Shown: positions 1-8,206, counted from the first letter of the stretch. The stretch: 24,155 nt of DNA from Leptotrichia sp. oral taxon 215 str. W9775 (GCF_000469505.1 NZ_KI272855.1:1-24155); one strand, 5' to 3'. The notes: generated by a model from the letters alone, not told the origin. Translations and numbers: made by a program.

Positions 1-5
1 TCCTC

Positions 6-34
6 TTCATTTTTTCTTGCTTATTTGGTATAAT
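6..34 (+). promoter_or_regulatory. Candidate extended -10 promoter for the HPr-like gene
   Basis: TATAAT at 29-34 is preceded by TGG (extended -10 form TGnTATAAT). A weak -35-like TTCATT lies at 6-11 with a 17-nt spacer. A second TATAAT occurs at 41-46. Either would give a leader of roughly 75-90 nt before the HPr-like start at 129. The call rests on motif match only, and the AT-rich background makes chance matches common. Confidence 0.45.
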
Positions 35-82
35 ATGTATTATAATTGGAAATAATGTGTAATTATTTTTGTATATTATGAA

Positions 83-109
83 AATATATTATATTTAATA
101 TAATATATT
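83..109 (+). promoter_or_regulatory. All-A/T hairpin directly upstream of the HPr-like RBS
   Basis: A perfect 12-bp inverted repeat (83-94 and 98-109) with a 3-nt loop ends only 3 nt before the GGAGG ribosome binding site at 113-117. In the leader RNA it would be a weak A/U stem beside the Shine-Dalgarno sequence. Whether it affects translation is unknown. It could be fortuitous in DNA this AT-rich. Confidence 0.35.
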
Positions 110-112
110 AAC

Positions 113-117
113 GGAGG
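113..117 (+). promoter_or_regulatory. RBS that decides the HPr-like start
   Basis: GGAGG at 113-117. An upstream in-frame GTG at 117 overlaps this motif and cannot use it. The ATG at 129 lies 11 nt downstream and can. Starting at 129 also places the active histidine at residue 15, as in canonical HPr. Confidence 0.7.
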
Positions 118-128
118 TGTGTTTCTTT

Positions 129-407
129 ATGGAGAAACTGCTAATTGAGATAAAAAATAAACAAGGTCTTCATTTAAGGCCTGCCACTTTAATATTTAAA
201 ACTTTAAATAGTTATGATTCTAAATTGTGGATTGGCGAAACTGATAATATGGAAGAAATGCTGGAAGTTAAGCGTGTCTTTGATTTGCTAGATTTAGCTG
301 CCGGTTTTGGAACTAAATTATTTTTAATTGCAGAAGGTGAAGATGAGATCTTATTATTGAATGATTTGAGAAAGCTTATTGAAGTGGAAAAATTTGGAGA
401 AGGGTAA
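129..407 (+). CDS. HPr-family phosphocarrier protein, divergent (no Ser46 equivalent)
   Basis: This is a 92-residue cytosolic protein of the HPr fold, the carrier that passes phosphate from enzyme I to sugar-specific EII proteins of the phosphotransferase system. The active-site segment GLHLRPAT is clear, with His15, Arg17 and Pro18 at canonical positions. Tyr29-Asp30 also align with Bacillus HPr. The C-terminal block IAEGEDE matches the usual ISASGADE. Between them there are about 3 extra residues, and the regulatory Ser46 of Gram-positive HPr aligns with Arg49, so control by HPr kinase is not expected. The residue after His15 is Leu rather than the usual Ala. The gene stands 125 bp before the S1 gene. 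It could be a true PTS carrier or a regulatory paralogue; the sequence cannot decide. Confidence 0.8.
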   Translation: MEKLLIEIKNKQGLHLRPATLIFKTLNSYDSKLWIGETDNMEEMLEVKRVFDLLDLAAGFGTKLFLIAEGEDEILLLNDLRKLIEVEKFGEG

Positions 408-496
408 AAATATAAGAAATATTGATTTATAGTAATTTTATCTGGAAATTTTATAGAGTTACTTATAAATTGTAAAAATTAAAGTTTATAAAAATT

Positions 497-505
497 TGGT
501 ATATA
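497..505 (+). promoter_or_regulatory. Possible extended -10 promoter for the S1 gene
   Basis: TGGTATATA at 497-505 fits the extended -10 pattern, with an overlapping TATACT at 502-507. There is no good -35. It would give a leader of about 20 nt. The S1 gene may instead be cotranscribed with the HPr-like gene, since no terminator is visible between them. Confidence 0.3.
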
Positions 506-532
506 CTATATTGTGAGTGAGGAGATATGGCT

Positions 533-2344
533 ATGAGTGATTTGAACAATGATTTATTTGAGGAAATGCTAAATGATTATCTGCCTGAGGAAAAGAAATC
601 TGGAGATGTAATTAGCGGAATAATTACTAGAAAAGATATGGATTTTGCTTATTTGGATTTATCAGGAAAACAGGAAGGTAGAATTCTTATCCGTGAAGTT
701 GAGGATTTTAATGTAGGTGACACAATAGAAGTTAAAGTATTGAGAAGTGATGAGGAGTTTGTAATTGTATCTAAATTTTTACTTGATAAGGCTAAAGAAT
801 TTGCATCTTATGAAGTTGATGAAATTGTATCTGGGACAATATTGAAAAAAGTAAAAGGTGGATACTCGGTAAGAGTTGGGAAAAATGAAGCATTTTTACC
901 ATTTTCTCTTGCAAGTTTAGAAAGAGATAAAGATTATACAGGAGAAAAATTCAAGTTTTTAATTAAGGAAAAAGGAAGAAATAACCTTACAGTATCTAGA
1001 ACAGACTTAGTAAAAAAAGAAGAATTAGATTATTTCAGTTCTTTAAATGTTGGAGATATTGTAGAGGGAAAAGTTAAGGAAGTACTTGATTTTGGTGTAA
1101 TACTTGAATTAGGACCTACTACAGGATTTATCCATATTTCTGAAGTATCGTGGGATCAAGTTTCTGATTTAATTGAAAAATTTGGAATAAATGATGTTGT
1201 TAAAGCTAAAGTTATAGAAAAAGATGAAGAAAAGAGAAAAATAAAGCTAAGCTTGAAGCAGCTTGAAGTAGATCCATGGGTTGAATTTAAAAATACACAT
1301 AATGTTGGAGATGTAATAAAGGGAACAGTAAAAGAAATACTTGATTTTGGACTTGTAGTTGACCTTTCAAGAAATAAAGGTTTTGTTCATATTTCAGAAC
1401 TTGCATGGAATAATGCAGCTAAAGTATTGAAGGAATTTAAAGAAGGCGACGTTATTGAAGCTAAAATTATAAATATTGATGATGAAAAGAAAAATATTAA
1501 ATTAAGTGTAAAACAGTTGACAGAAAATCCTTGGGACTCAGTAAAAGAAAAATACAATATAGGAGATGTGCTTGAAAGACCAATTGCTGAGATTTTTGAG
1601 TTTGGATTGCTTGTGGAACTTGAAAAGGATGTAGAAGGATTACTTCACGTTTCTGATATTTCTTATAGAAGAGTCACTAACTTACCTTCAAGATACAACG
1701 TTGGAGAAATTATTAAATTTAAAATTATAGACTTTAATAATGAAAAAAGCAGATTGTCTTTAAGTGCAAAAGCTTTGTTAGATGATGTATGGGAAAAAAT
1801 TGAAGAAAGCTATAATGTTGGAGACATAGTAAAAGGTAAAGTTATAAATGTTCAGGAATATGGAATTTTTGTTGAAGTTCAGGAAGGAATAGAAGTATTC
1901 ATACACAGAAATGAATTTTCATGGGATAAAAATGAACATTTGGAATATAAATTAGGTGACGAAGTAGAGTTTAAAATAATAAATGTTGATAAAGCCGGAA
2001 AGAAAATAGGAGGAAGTATAAAACAGTTGACAATTTCTCCTTGGAAGGAAGCGGCTGAGCAATATAAAGTAGGAAATAAAGTTGTTGTACCTATAACAAG
2101 TATTCAGGAAAACTTTGCTTTAGTAAAATTAACAGACAGATTTGATGGAATAATACCGAAAAAAGAACTTACAGAAGAATTTTTAAAGGATATTTCAGAG
2201 AAATTTTCTGTAGGAGATGAAGTGGAAGCAATAGTAACAGAATTGAATGAAAAGAAAAAATCAATAATTCTTTCAGTTAAGAAGATACAGGAAATAGAAG
2301 AAAGTAAAGAAATGGAAGAATTAATGAAAAAATATGGAGTATAG
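533..2344 (+). CDS. rpsA: Ribosomal protein S1 homologue with seven S1 repeats
   Basis: S1 binds mRNA on the small ribosomal subunit and helps initiate translation. The 603-residue product consists almost wholly of OB-fold S1 repeats. Two N-terminal repeats are degenerate (about 22-85 and 95-160). Then come four good ones starting near 172, 258, 343 and 427, each opening with a variant of NVGDxxxGxVxxxxxFG and mostly ending in LSxKxL...PW. A divergent seventh starts near 513. E. coli S1 has six. An ATG at 527 is in frame, but AGGAG at 520-524 is only 2 nt from it and 8 nt from the ATG at 533, so 533 is chosen. A terminator follows at 2373-2426. From memory, Fusobacterium S1 is fused to IspH; no IspH part is present here. 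Confidence 0.93.
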   Translation: MSDLNNDLFEEMLNDYLPEEKKSGDVISGIITRKDMDFAYLDLSGKQEGRILIREVEDFNVGDTIEVKVLRSDEEFVIVSKFLLDKAKEFASYEVDEIVSGTILKKVKGGYSVRVGKNEAFLPFSLASLERDKDYTGEKFKFLIKEKGRNNLTVSRTDLVKKEELDYFSSLNVGDIVEGKVKEVLDFGVILELGPTTGFIHISEVSWDQVSDLIEKFGINDVVKAKVIEKDEEKRKIKLSLKQLEVDPWVEFKNTHNVGDVIKGTVKEILDFGLVVDLSRNKGFVHISELAWNNAAKVLKEFKEGDVIEAKIINIDDEKKNIKLSVKQLTENPWDSVKEKYNIGDVLERPIAEIFEFGLLVELEKDVEGLLHVSDISYRRVTNLPSRYNVGEIIKFKIIDFNNEKSRLSLSAKALLDDVWEKIEESYNVGDIVKGKVINVQEYGIFVEVQEGIEVFIHRNEFSWDKNEHLEYKLGDEVEFKIINVDKAGKKIGGSIKQLTISPWKEAAEQYKVGNKVVVPITSIQENFALVKLTDRFDGIIPKKELTEEFLKDISEKFSVGDEVEAIVTELNEKKKSIILSVKKIQEIEESKEMEELMKKYGV

Positions 2345-2372
2345 TCCAGACTTTAAATTTTGAAATATATTT

Positions 2373-2426
2373 ATTCCCTTGAGAAGAGCGGTTTGAAAGA
2401 GCTGTGATTTAAAAGGGAATTTTTTT
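2373..2426 (+). terminator. Rho-independent terminator after the S1 gene
   Basis: ATTCCCTT (2373-2380) pairs with AAGGGAAT (2413-2420), followed by a T-run to 2426. The loop is long (about 32 nt) and contains some further weak pairing. It lies 28 nt after the S1 stop. Confidence 0.75.
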
Positions 2427-2489
2427 GAAATAATTTTTGATATTTTTCTGTATATCAAATAAAAAATAAACATAAATTTTCCATTAATG

Positions 2490-2498
2490 TGATATAAT
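2490..2498 (+). promoter_or_regulatory. Extended -10 promoter of the M50 protease-Der operon
   Basis: TGATATAAT at 2490-2498 is an ideal extended -10 element, with no convincing -35. It follows the S1 terminator and lies about 39 nt before the protease start, so it probably drives the whole run of genes to 7563. Confidence 0.6.
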
Positions 2499-2536
2499 AA
2501 TGTGGTAGTTAGTAATGAATAGAAGAAAGGAATAAA

Positions 2537-3295
2537 ATGGATATAATAAGGAAATATTATGAAAAATTTAGGAGTTTAAACCCTAAAAATACGGAAATAA
2601 AATTACTGGTAATTATTTTAATAATAGGATTGTTTTTATTCAGAGGAATACATGAATTTGAATTTTCATGGGAACTTGTTATTTCATTAGCTGTACTTGT
2701 ATTTTCAATGACTTGTCATGAGGTGGCACATGGCTATGTTGCCTATAAGTTTGGAGATGATACGGCAAAAAGGGAAGGAAGGATAACGTTAAATCCTTTG
2801 AAACATTTGGATTTGACGGGAATGATACTTCCGATTATGCTGTTGTTAAGTGGTTCAGGCTTTTTAATAGGTTGGGCAAAACCGGTACCTGTGAATTTTT
2901 CAAGATTAAAACCTAACAGACTTGGATTATTCTGTGTTTCAATAGCAGGAATTACAGTAAATTTCATATTTGCAGCCATAGCACTGGTAATTATAAGAGT
3001 ATTTGGAAGAAACTTTGATATTAATGGACTGGTAATAACAACACTGCTAAGTGTGTATATTATAAATCTGGCATTAGGATTATTTAACCTTATTCCTGTG
3101 ACACCTCTTGACGGAGGAAGAATTATTTATTCGATAGCTGGAACAAAGGTAAGGGATTTCTATAATCAGATTGAAAAATATGGGATTGTAATAATTCTGT
3201 TTTTAGCATATATAGGATTTGTGTCAGACTATCTTTCAGTAGTACTTTCATTCTTTTTAAGTCTGACAGGGATAAATATAGGACTTGGATTATAA
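2537..3295 (+). CDS. M50-family (site-2-type) membrane metalloprotease
   Basis: This 252-residue inner-membrane protein resembles the YwhC/SpoIVFB-like branch of site-2 proteases, which cut substrates within the membrane using zinc. The zinc motif HEVAH is at residues 61-65. The third ligand motif LDGG (Asp192) lies in NLIPVTPLDGG. Several hydrophobic segments surround both motifs (about 21-37, 47-60, 93-112, 128-155 and 165-187). The protein has no PDZ domain, so it is the short form whose substrates are usually unknown. The ATG at 2537 has AAAGG upstream at a suitable distance. It is the first gene of an apparent operon ending with the AI-2E family protein. No anti-sigma factor is visible nearby as a candidate substrate. 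Confidence 0.9.
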   Translation: MDIIRKYYEKFRSLNPKNTEIKLLVIILIIGLFLFRGIHEFEFSWELVISLAVLVFSMTCHEVAHGYVAYKFGDDTAKREGRITLNPLKHLDLTGMILPIMLLLSGSGFLIGWAKPVPVNFSRLKPNRLGLFCVSIAGITVNFIFAAIALVIIRVFGRNFDINGLVITTLLSVYIINLALGLFNLIPVTPLDGGRIIYSIAGTKVRDFYNQIEKYGIVIILFLAYIGFVSDYLSVVLSFFLSLTGINIGLGL

Positions 3296-3319
3296 AATAA
3301 GAAATAGGAGTTGAGGGAA

Positions 3320-4480
3320 ATGAAAAAAAGAATATTGTCTATAATTCTGTTTTTGGTAGTATGTTTAGGAGTGGAAGCTGTTACGAAGAAGGAACTGACA
3401 CAGGAAGTACTTTCAAAGATAGGTATAAAGCAGGAAATAATTGATGAAACGATAAAACTAGATGAAAAATTTGCAGGAAAACCGATTTTTAGTATGGATG
3501 AGGATGAATTAGATGCAAGAATAAAAATGATAGAAGAAATTTTAGAAAAGGATGACAGAAATTTCGATCTTAATGATGAGCTTTTTACAATATATATTTT
3601 AAGTGAAGAAAAGAAGGATTATGAAAAGGCAAAATACTATCTTGAAAAAAGTGATAAGTATAATGACAAGTTCAGTTCTTATTTTAATAATATAGTGTAT
3701 AATAGGAAAATAGGAAAAAAGAAAGAGGCTGAAAAAATTTATAATAAACTTAGAAAGGAATTTAAGGATAAGCCTCTTATAGATTTAGCTGATATTTTCC
3801 TAGAAGCTATGACTGGTGATGATGAGGATGACAGTCTTTCAGTAATGGATGAAAATTTCCTTGAAAATAACTTTTATCTGAATAATCCTATTGAAAATCC
3901 TGTAGTCAGCGACCATCCTCTGGATAATGTTTCAAAAATTTCTGAAAAAGATCCTGAAGATGATAAGGAAGATTATGAAGGATATAAAAAAATGATAAAG
4001 GAATTGACTAAAATGTCAGTTGAAAGAACGAAAAAGCAGAAAGAAGAAATTGAAAAAATGAAAGGGATAGTTGCTTATTTTAGTAACGATGAAAAACAGA
4101 GGGAATTTAATTTAAGTGATGATACTGTCAGAGGATTTGAACTGCAATTCCGTACACAGGAAATGTCAGATATAGGGATAAATGAAGGAGCTGAAAAGGC
4201 AGTTCAATATTATCTGGAAAATGTAGTAAGTGATACAGCAACTGAAGATGCAATACGTTTTAATAAGGATGATGAAGAATCATTATATTTTTCAGCGATG
4301 TATCTGCTTTCCATGACAGGAGATGAAAAGAAAATAGATAAGTACTCTAAGCAGCTGGAAAACACAAGAAATATGAAGATATTGCAAAAGTATTATGGAA
4401 AAGCGGAAAGTAAAAAAGCTCCGGAAAATACCTCAAAAGGAAAAAATAAAAAGGAATCTAATAAAAAAAGGGGTAAATAA
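3320..4480 (+). CDS. Exported protein with TPR-like repeats, function unknown
   Basis: I do not recognise this 386-residue protein. The N-terminus is a typical export signal: MKKR, a hydrophobic stretch to about residue 17, then VEA before Val as a plausible signal peptidase I site. There is no proper lipobox. Residues from about 75 to 155 look like helical TPR pairs (KAKYYLEKS..., then KEAEKIYNKLRKEF). The middle is very acidic and contains a probable coiled coil (about 210-250). The C-terminal 25 residues are Lys-rich. A TTG at 3311 is in frame but touches the GGAG at 3307-3310; the ATG at 3320 has correct spacing. It lies 24 bp after the M50 protease gene and 3 bp before yigZ, clearly within the operon. 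Confidence 0.75.
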   Translation: MKKRILSIILFLVVCLGVEAVTKKELTQEVLSKIGIKQEIIDETIKLDEKFAGKPIFSMDEDELDARIKMIEEILEKDDRNFDLNDELFTIYILSEEKKDYEKAKYYLEKSDKYNDKFSSYFNNIVYNRKIGKKKEAEKIYNKLRKEFKDKPLIDLADIFLEAMTGDDEDDSLSVMDENFLENNFYLNNPIENPVVSDHPLDNVSKISEKDPEDDKEDYEGYKKMIKELTKMSVERTKKQKEEIEKMKGIVAYFSNDEKQREFNLSDDTVRGFELQFRTQEMSDIGINEGAEKAVQYYLENVVSDTATEDAIRFNKDDEESLYFSAMYLLSMTGDEKKIDKYSKQLENTRNMKILQKYYGKAESKKAPENTSKGKNKKESNKKRGK

Positions 4481-4483
4481 ATA

Positions 4484-5074
4484 TTGAAAACAGTAGAAAA
4501 AGAAACAGTTATTGAATTTGAAGAAAAAAAATCAAAATTTATAGGATATATAAAACCTGTTTCCACTGTGGAAGAAGCTGAAAAGTTTATAGCCTCAATA
4601 AGGGAAATGCATCCAAATGCAACACATAATGTTCCTCTTTACAGGGTTGTAGAAGAAGGTCAGGAGTATTTTAAATATAATGATGATGGTGAACCGACAA
4701 ATACAGCTGGAAAGCCGATGGCTGAAATACTTAATATTCTTGATGTGTATAATGTGGCAATTGTGGCTACGAGATATTTTGGAGGTATTAAACTTGGAGC
4801 AGGTGGCCTTATAAGAAATTATGCAAAGACAGCAAAAATTGCAGTAAATGAAGCAGGGATAGTTGAGTATAAGGAAAAATCCTTATTTATAATCGATTAT
4901 GATTATGAATATACTGGAGAAGTTGAAAGCTTTCTAAATATGTATAAAAAGGAATTTGAAATTGAAATTGTTGAAAAAAACTATTCCAGCAGGGTTACGA
5001 TGAAAATAAAGGCAGATAGTGAAATTGAAGAAAAATTGAATGAAATGAATAAACTGATTGTAATAAAATTATAA
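4484..5074 (+). CDS. yigZ: YigZ/IMPACT family protein
   Basis: This is a 196-residue member of the UPF0029/IMPACT family. The N-terminal domain (about 1-120) carries the family signature: ATHNVPLYR, then YNDDGEPTNTAGKPM, then RYFGGIKLGAGGLIRNY. The C-terminal part (about 130-195) matches the small ferredoxin-like domain usual in bacterial members. Eukaryotic IMPACT modulates the Gcn2 kinase; the bacterial role is unclear. The start is TTG at 4484, with the ribosome binding site AAGGGGT (4469-4475) inside the end of the upstream gene and only 3 nt after its stop. Its translation is therefore probably coupled to that of the TPR-like gene. Confidence 0.88.
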   Translation: MKTVEKETVIEFEEKKSKFIGYIKPVSTVEEAEKFIASIREMHPNATHNVPLYRVVEEGQEYFKYNDDGEPTNTAGKPMAEILNILDVYNVAIVATRYFGGIKLGAGGLIRNYAKTAKIAVNEAGIVEYKEKSLFIIDYDYEYTGEVESFLNMYKKEFEIEIVEKNYSSRVTMKIKADSEIEEKLNEMNKLIVIKL

Positions 5075-5116
5075 CAGTACATGAAAATATTGAATTATGA
5101 AAAATAAGGAGGAAAA

Positions 5117-6436
5117 ATGAAACAGGTAGTGGCAATTGTTGGAAGACCTAATGTCGGGAAATCAACACTGTTTAATAAATTAATAGGTGACAGACTTTCC
5201 ATAGTAAAAAATGAACCTGGTGTTACGAGGGACAGACTTTACCGTGAAATGGAATGGTCAGGAAAAGAGTTTCTGTTAGTGGATACAGGAGGACTTGAGC
5301 CTAAAACAGATGATTTTATGATGAATAAAATAAAGGAACAGGCACAGGTAGCAATAGATGAAGCAGATGTTGTAATATTTCTGGTAGATGGAAAAGCAGG
5401 AATAACAGGACTTGATGAAGATGTTGCAAATGTACTTAGAAAAAAAGATAAAAAAGTAGTAGTGGCTGTCAACAAAATTGATAATTATATGAGGGATCAG
5501 GAAAATATACTGGAATTTTATGCATTAGGATTTGAAGAAGTAGTAGGAATTTCAGGAGAACATAAGATAAATCTAGGGGATCTGCTTGATGCTGTAATTT
5601 CAAAATTTGACAGGAAAAAGGAAAAAAGCAGGGAAGAAGGATTGAAAATAGCTGTACTTGGAAGACCGAACGCAGGTAAATCTTCACTTGTAAATAAACT
5701 TTTAAATGAGGAAAGATCCATTGTAAGTGATATTGCAGGAACAACAAGGGATTCTATAGATTCTTCACTTAAATATGATGGGGAAACTTACACTCTGATA
5801 GATACGGCAGGAATAAGAAAACAGTCAAAAATAGAAGATTCAATAGAATATTACAGTGTATTAAGGGCAGTGAAATCAATAAAAAGAGCAGATGTGTGTG
5901 TACTTATGCTTGATGCGACTGAGCTTTTAACTGAGCAGGATAAGAGGGTGGCAGGATTAATATATGAAGAAAGAAAGCCTATTATAATTGCTATAAATAA
6001 ATGGGATCTTATAGAAAAAGATAATACAAGCGTAAAGAAATTTACTGAGCTTGTAAAGGCTGACCTTCCATTCCTGAGTTATGCTCCGGTAATAACTATT
6101 TCAGCATTAACAGGGAAAAGAACAATAAATATACTTGAACAGGCTAAATTTATAAATGAAGAATATCATAAGAAAATTACAACAGGACTTCTGAATCAGA
6201 TTTTATCAGAAATGATAGCTCAGAATCCAGTTCCAACAAGAAAGGGAAGAGCTGTGAAAATAAATTATGCAACACAGGTAGGCGAAGCTCCTCCAAGATT
6301 TGCATTTTTCTCAAATAATCCTGAACTGATACACTTTTCATATCAGAGATATATTGAAAATAAGCTGAGGGAATATTTTGGATTTGAAGGATGTCCGATA
6401 GATATAGTGTTTAATAAGAAAAATGAAGGTTATTAA
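5117..6436 (+). CDS. der: Ribosome-associated GTPase Der (EngA)
   Basis: Der is an essential GTPase with two tandem G domains that acts in maturation of the 50S ribosomal subunit. The 439 residues show G domain 1 with GRPNVGKS (9-16), DTGG (56-59) and NKID (119-122). G domain 2 has GRPNAGKSS (182-190), DTAG (229-232) and NKWD (294-297). A C-terminal KH-like domain (about 350-439) ends the protein, including the typical NPVPTRKGRAVKI. The length is normal for the family. The ATG at 5117 follows GGAGG with good spacing. It is cotranscribed with the genes on both sides (42 bp and 14 bp gaps). Confidence 0.97.
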   Translation: MKQVVAIVGRPNVGKSTLFNKLIGDRLSIVKNEPGVTRDRLYREMEWSGKEFLLVDTGGLEPKTDDFMMNKIKEQAQVAIDEADVVIFLVDGKAGITGLDEDVANVLRKKDKKVVVAVNKIDNYMRDQENILEFYALGFEEVVGISGEHKINLGDLLDAVISKFDRKKEKSREEGLKIAVLGRPNAGKSSLVNKLLNEERSIVSDIAGTTRDSIDSSLKYDGETYTLIDTAGIRKQSKIEDSIEYYSVLRAVKSIKRADVCVLMLDATELLTEQDKRVAGLIYEERKPIIIAINKWDLIEKDNTSVKKFTELVKADLPFLSYAPVITISALTGKRTINILEQAKFINEEYHKKITTGLLNQILSEMIAQNPVPTRKGRAVKINYATQVGEAPPRFAFFSNNPELIHFSYQRYIENKLREYFGFEGCPIDIVFNKKNEGY

Positions 6437-6450
6437 TTGTAGGAGCAGTC

Positions 6451-7563
6451 ATGAAAATTTATAATGAAGAAAAGATAAAAAAGATAAGAAATATACTAAT
6501 TGTAAATGTTTTAGCCCTAATTTCCATACTTTTATTTTTCCAGGTTTACAGTTATTTTGTAAAACCGCTAAAATTAGTAATAAGTACAATTTTCCCGTTT
6601 ATACTTTCGTTTGTTATAGTTTATTCACTTATGCCTTTTATAGATATGCTAAGTGAAAAACCAAAAGCTTCTGCACTTGCAGGGAATGGGAAAAAAAGTA
6701 AAAAATTGAATAGAAATCTTGCTATTTTAATAGTTCTGGTAATATTCTTTTCAATTTTTATATATATTGTTCTTGCATTTATTCCGATAGTTGCGAAACA
6801 GTTATCGAGCCTGATTGAGTTTTTTCTGAAAAATCAGGATAAAATGCAGAAGGATATGTTTGCTTTTCTGGAATCAAATAACATTGATTTAAGGGATACT
6901 ATAATAAATTCCAAGGAAGTAATAATAAACAATACGCTGAAGGTTTTAAATTCAAGTTTTTCAGTGTTAAACAGTATGTTCAGTTTACTTTTTATGACAC
7001 CTATTTTTACAATAATGCTTATATTCAGTTATGACGGTATTGAAAAAAAGGTTGAAGAAAAGCTTACAGAATATGGGCTTAGAGACTGGATAGGATTAAT
7101 AAAGGATATGGATAAGTCAATAGGTGACTATATAATAGTAACAATGAAGGACAGTATGATTGTAGGTATATGTTCCTACATAATATTTTTCTTTTTGAAA
7201 CTTGAGTATAGTTCGTTATTTGCACTTATAATAGGAATAGGAAACGTTATTCCATTTATAGGACCGTTTATAGGACTGATACCGGTAATAATGTATGCCA
7301 TGACAAAGTCTTTCAGGCTCACAATAATGATAATAGTGTGCATAACTATACTTCAGACTATAGAAGCAAATATAATAAAACCATGGCTTACAAGAGCATC
7401 ACTTAAAATTCATCCGATAACGACACTGCTTGTAGTTCTTATAGGAGGAGCATTGTTTGGGATAGGAGGAGCATTTATTGCGATTCCTGTATATATAATT
7501 CTGAAATCGGTGTGGATATTTTGTGAGAATAAATATTTTTCAAAATTGAAACAATTAAAATAA
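6451..7563 (+). CDS. AI-2E/PerM-family membrane protein
   Basis: This 370-residue polytopic membrane protein belongs to the family once named AI-2E transporters (TqsA, YdiK, PerM), whose members have been linked to autoinducer-2 export or Na+/H+ exchange. The true substrate here is unknown. It has paired hydrophobic segments near the N-terminus (about 14-34 and 40-62), another near 85-112, and a C-terminal cluster from about 225 to 355. The conserved GNVIPFIGPFIGLIPV lies near 265-282. A soluble helical stretch lies between about 115 and 170. The ATG at 6451 has AGGAG at 6440-6444. It is last in the operon, and no clear terminator is visible after it. Confidence 0.88.
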   Translation: MKIYNEEKIKKIRNILIVNVLALISILLFFQVYSYFVKPLKLVISTIFPFILSFVIVYSLMPFIDMLSEKPKASALAGNGKKSKKLNRNLAILIVLVIFFSIFIYIVLAFIPIVAKQLSSLIEFFLKNQDKMQKDMFAFLESNNIDLRDTIINSKEVIINNTLKVLNSSFSVLNSMFSLLFMTPIFTIMLIFSYDGIEKKVEEKLTEYGLRDWIGLIKDMDKSIGDYIIVTMKDSMIVGICSYIIFFFLKLEYSSLFALIIGIGNVIPFIGPFIGLIPVIMYAMTKSFRLTIMIIVCITILQTIEANIIKPWLTRASLKIHPITTLLVVLIGGALFGIGGAFIAIPVYIILKSVWIFCENKYFSKLKQLK

Positions 7564-7606
7564 AGAAAATGAAGAGTCAATTTATAATATAAAAAATTTA
7601 CAAATG

Positions 7607-7635
7607 TTGAAAATCTTAAAAAAATGTGGTATAAA
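7607..7635 (+). promoter_or_regulatory. Promoter of the MarR-ktrB-ktrA operon
   Basis: TTGAAA (7607-7612), a 17-nt spacer and TATAAA (7630-7635), with TGG just before the -10 (extended form). Predicted transcription start is near 7642, giving a leader of about 86 nt. Confidence 0.7.
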
Positions 7636-7647
7636 TAAAAAAAGAAC

Positions 7648-7657
7648 ATAACGTTAT
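7648..7657 (+). promoter_or_regulatory. Palindrome ATAACGTTAT, possible MarR operator
   Basis: A perfect 10-bp palindrome sits a few bases after the predicted transcription start and upstream of the MarR gene. MarR proteins commonly bind short palindromes overlapping their own promoters, so autorepression is plausible. The assignment is inference; the site is short. Confidence 0.4.
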
Positions 7658-7727
7658 ACAAATATCAGATTTTTAAAAGTTAAAAAAATAAAGGTATCTG
7701 TATAAGTATTTTGGAGAGGAGAAATTC

Positions 7728-8186
7728 ATGAACAATTGCGGCAAGGGAGAAGCGGAAGTAAAAGGATGTCTTTATTTTACAATATCAAAGTTATTCAGAA
7801 TAGTAAATAAGGTTGCTGAGGAATCTTTCAGTAAAATGGACATATGTCCTACACATGGTTTTCTGATGGTATTGTTACAGGAAGATGAAGAAGGGCTGTC
7901 AGTTAATAAAATATCAGAAACACTTACAATAGCCCCTTCTACTGTTACTAGATTTGTTGACAAACTTGTATCAAAGGGATATGTGGAGAGGATAAAAGTT
8001 GGGAAACAGTCGTTTACTAAAATAACAAAAGAAGGTAAGAAAATTATGCCTGAAGTGTATGCCTGCTGGGGAGATATTTTCAAGAAAGTTGAATCAATGG
8101 CTGGAGAAAAAGAATACATGAATAACGTGGCAAAAGTTATTACAGAATTTGCAGAGTTAATGGAAGAAAATCAGAAGAATTTATAA
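7728..8186 (+). CDS. MarR-family transcriptional regulator with four cysteines
   Basis: This 152-residue winged-helix DNA-binding protein has the usual MarR layout: N-terminal dimerisation helices, the DNA-reading region around LSVNKISETLTIAPSTVTRF (57-76), the wing following DKLVSKGYVERI, and C-terminal dimerisation helices. It contains Cys4, Cys14, Cys40 and Cys113. Thiol-based sensing is known for some MarR proteins (OhrR, for example), so redox or metal sensing is possible but unproven here. It is followed after 20 bp by ktrB and then ktrA. The shared promoter suggests it controls potassium uptake and itself. GGAGAGGAG precedes the ATG at 7728. Confidence 0.9.
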   Translation: MNNCGKGEAEVKGCLYFTISKLFRIVNKVAEESFSKMDICPTHGFLMVLLQEDEEGLSVNKISETLTIAPSTVTRFVDKLVSKGYVERIKVGKQSFTKITKEGKKIMPEVYACWGDIFKKVESMAGEKEYMNNVAKVITEFAELMEENQKNL

Positions 8187-8206
8187 TTTTTAGAAGGAAG
8201 AGACAG

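Noticed and set aside
117..128. GTG start adding four residues to the HPr-like protein
   Set aside because: The GTG overlaps the GGAGG motif, and starting at 129 places the active histidine at the canonical residue 15.
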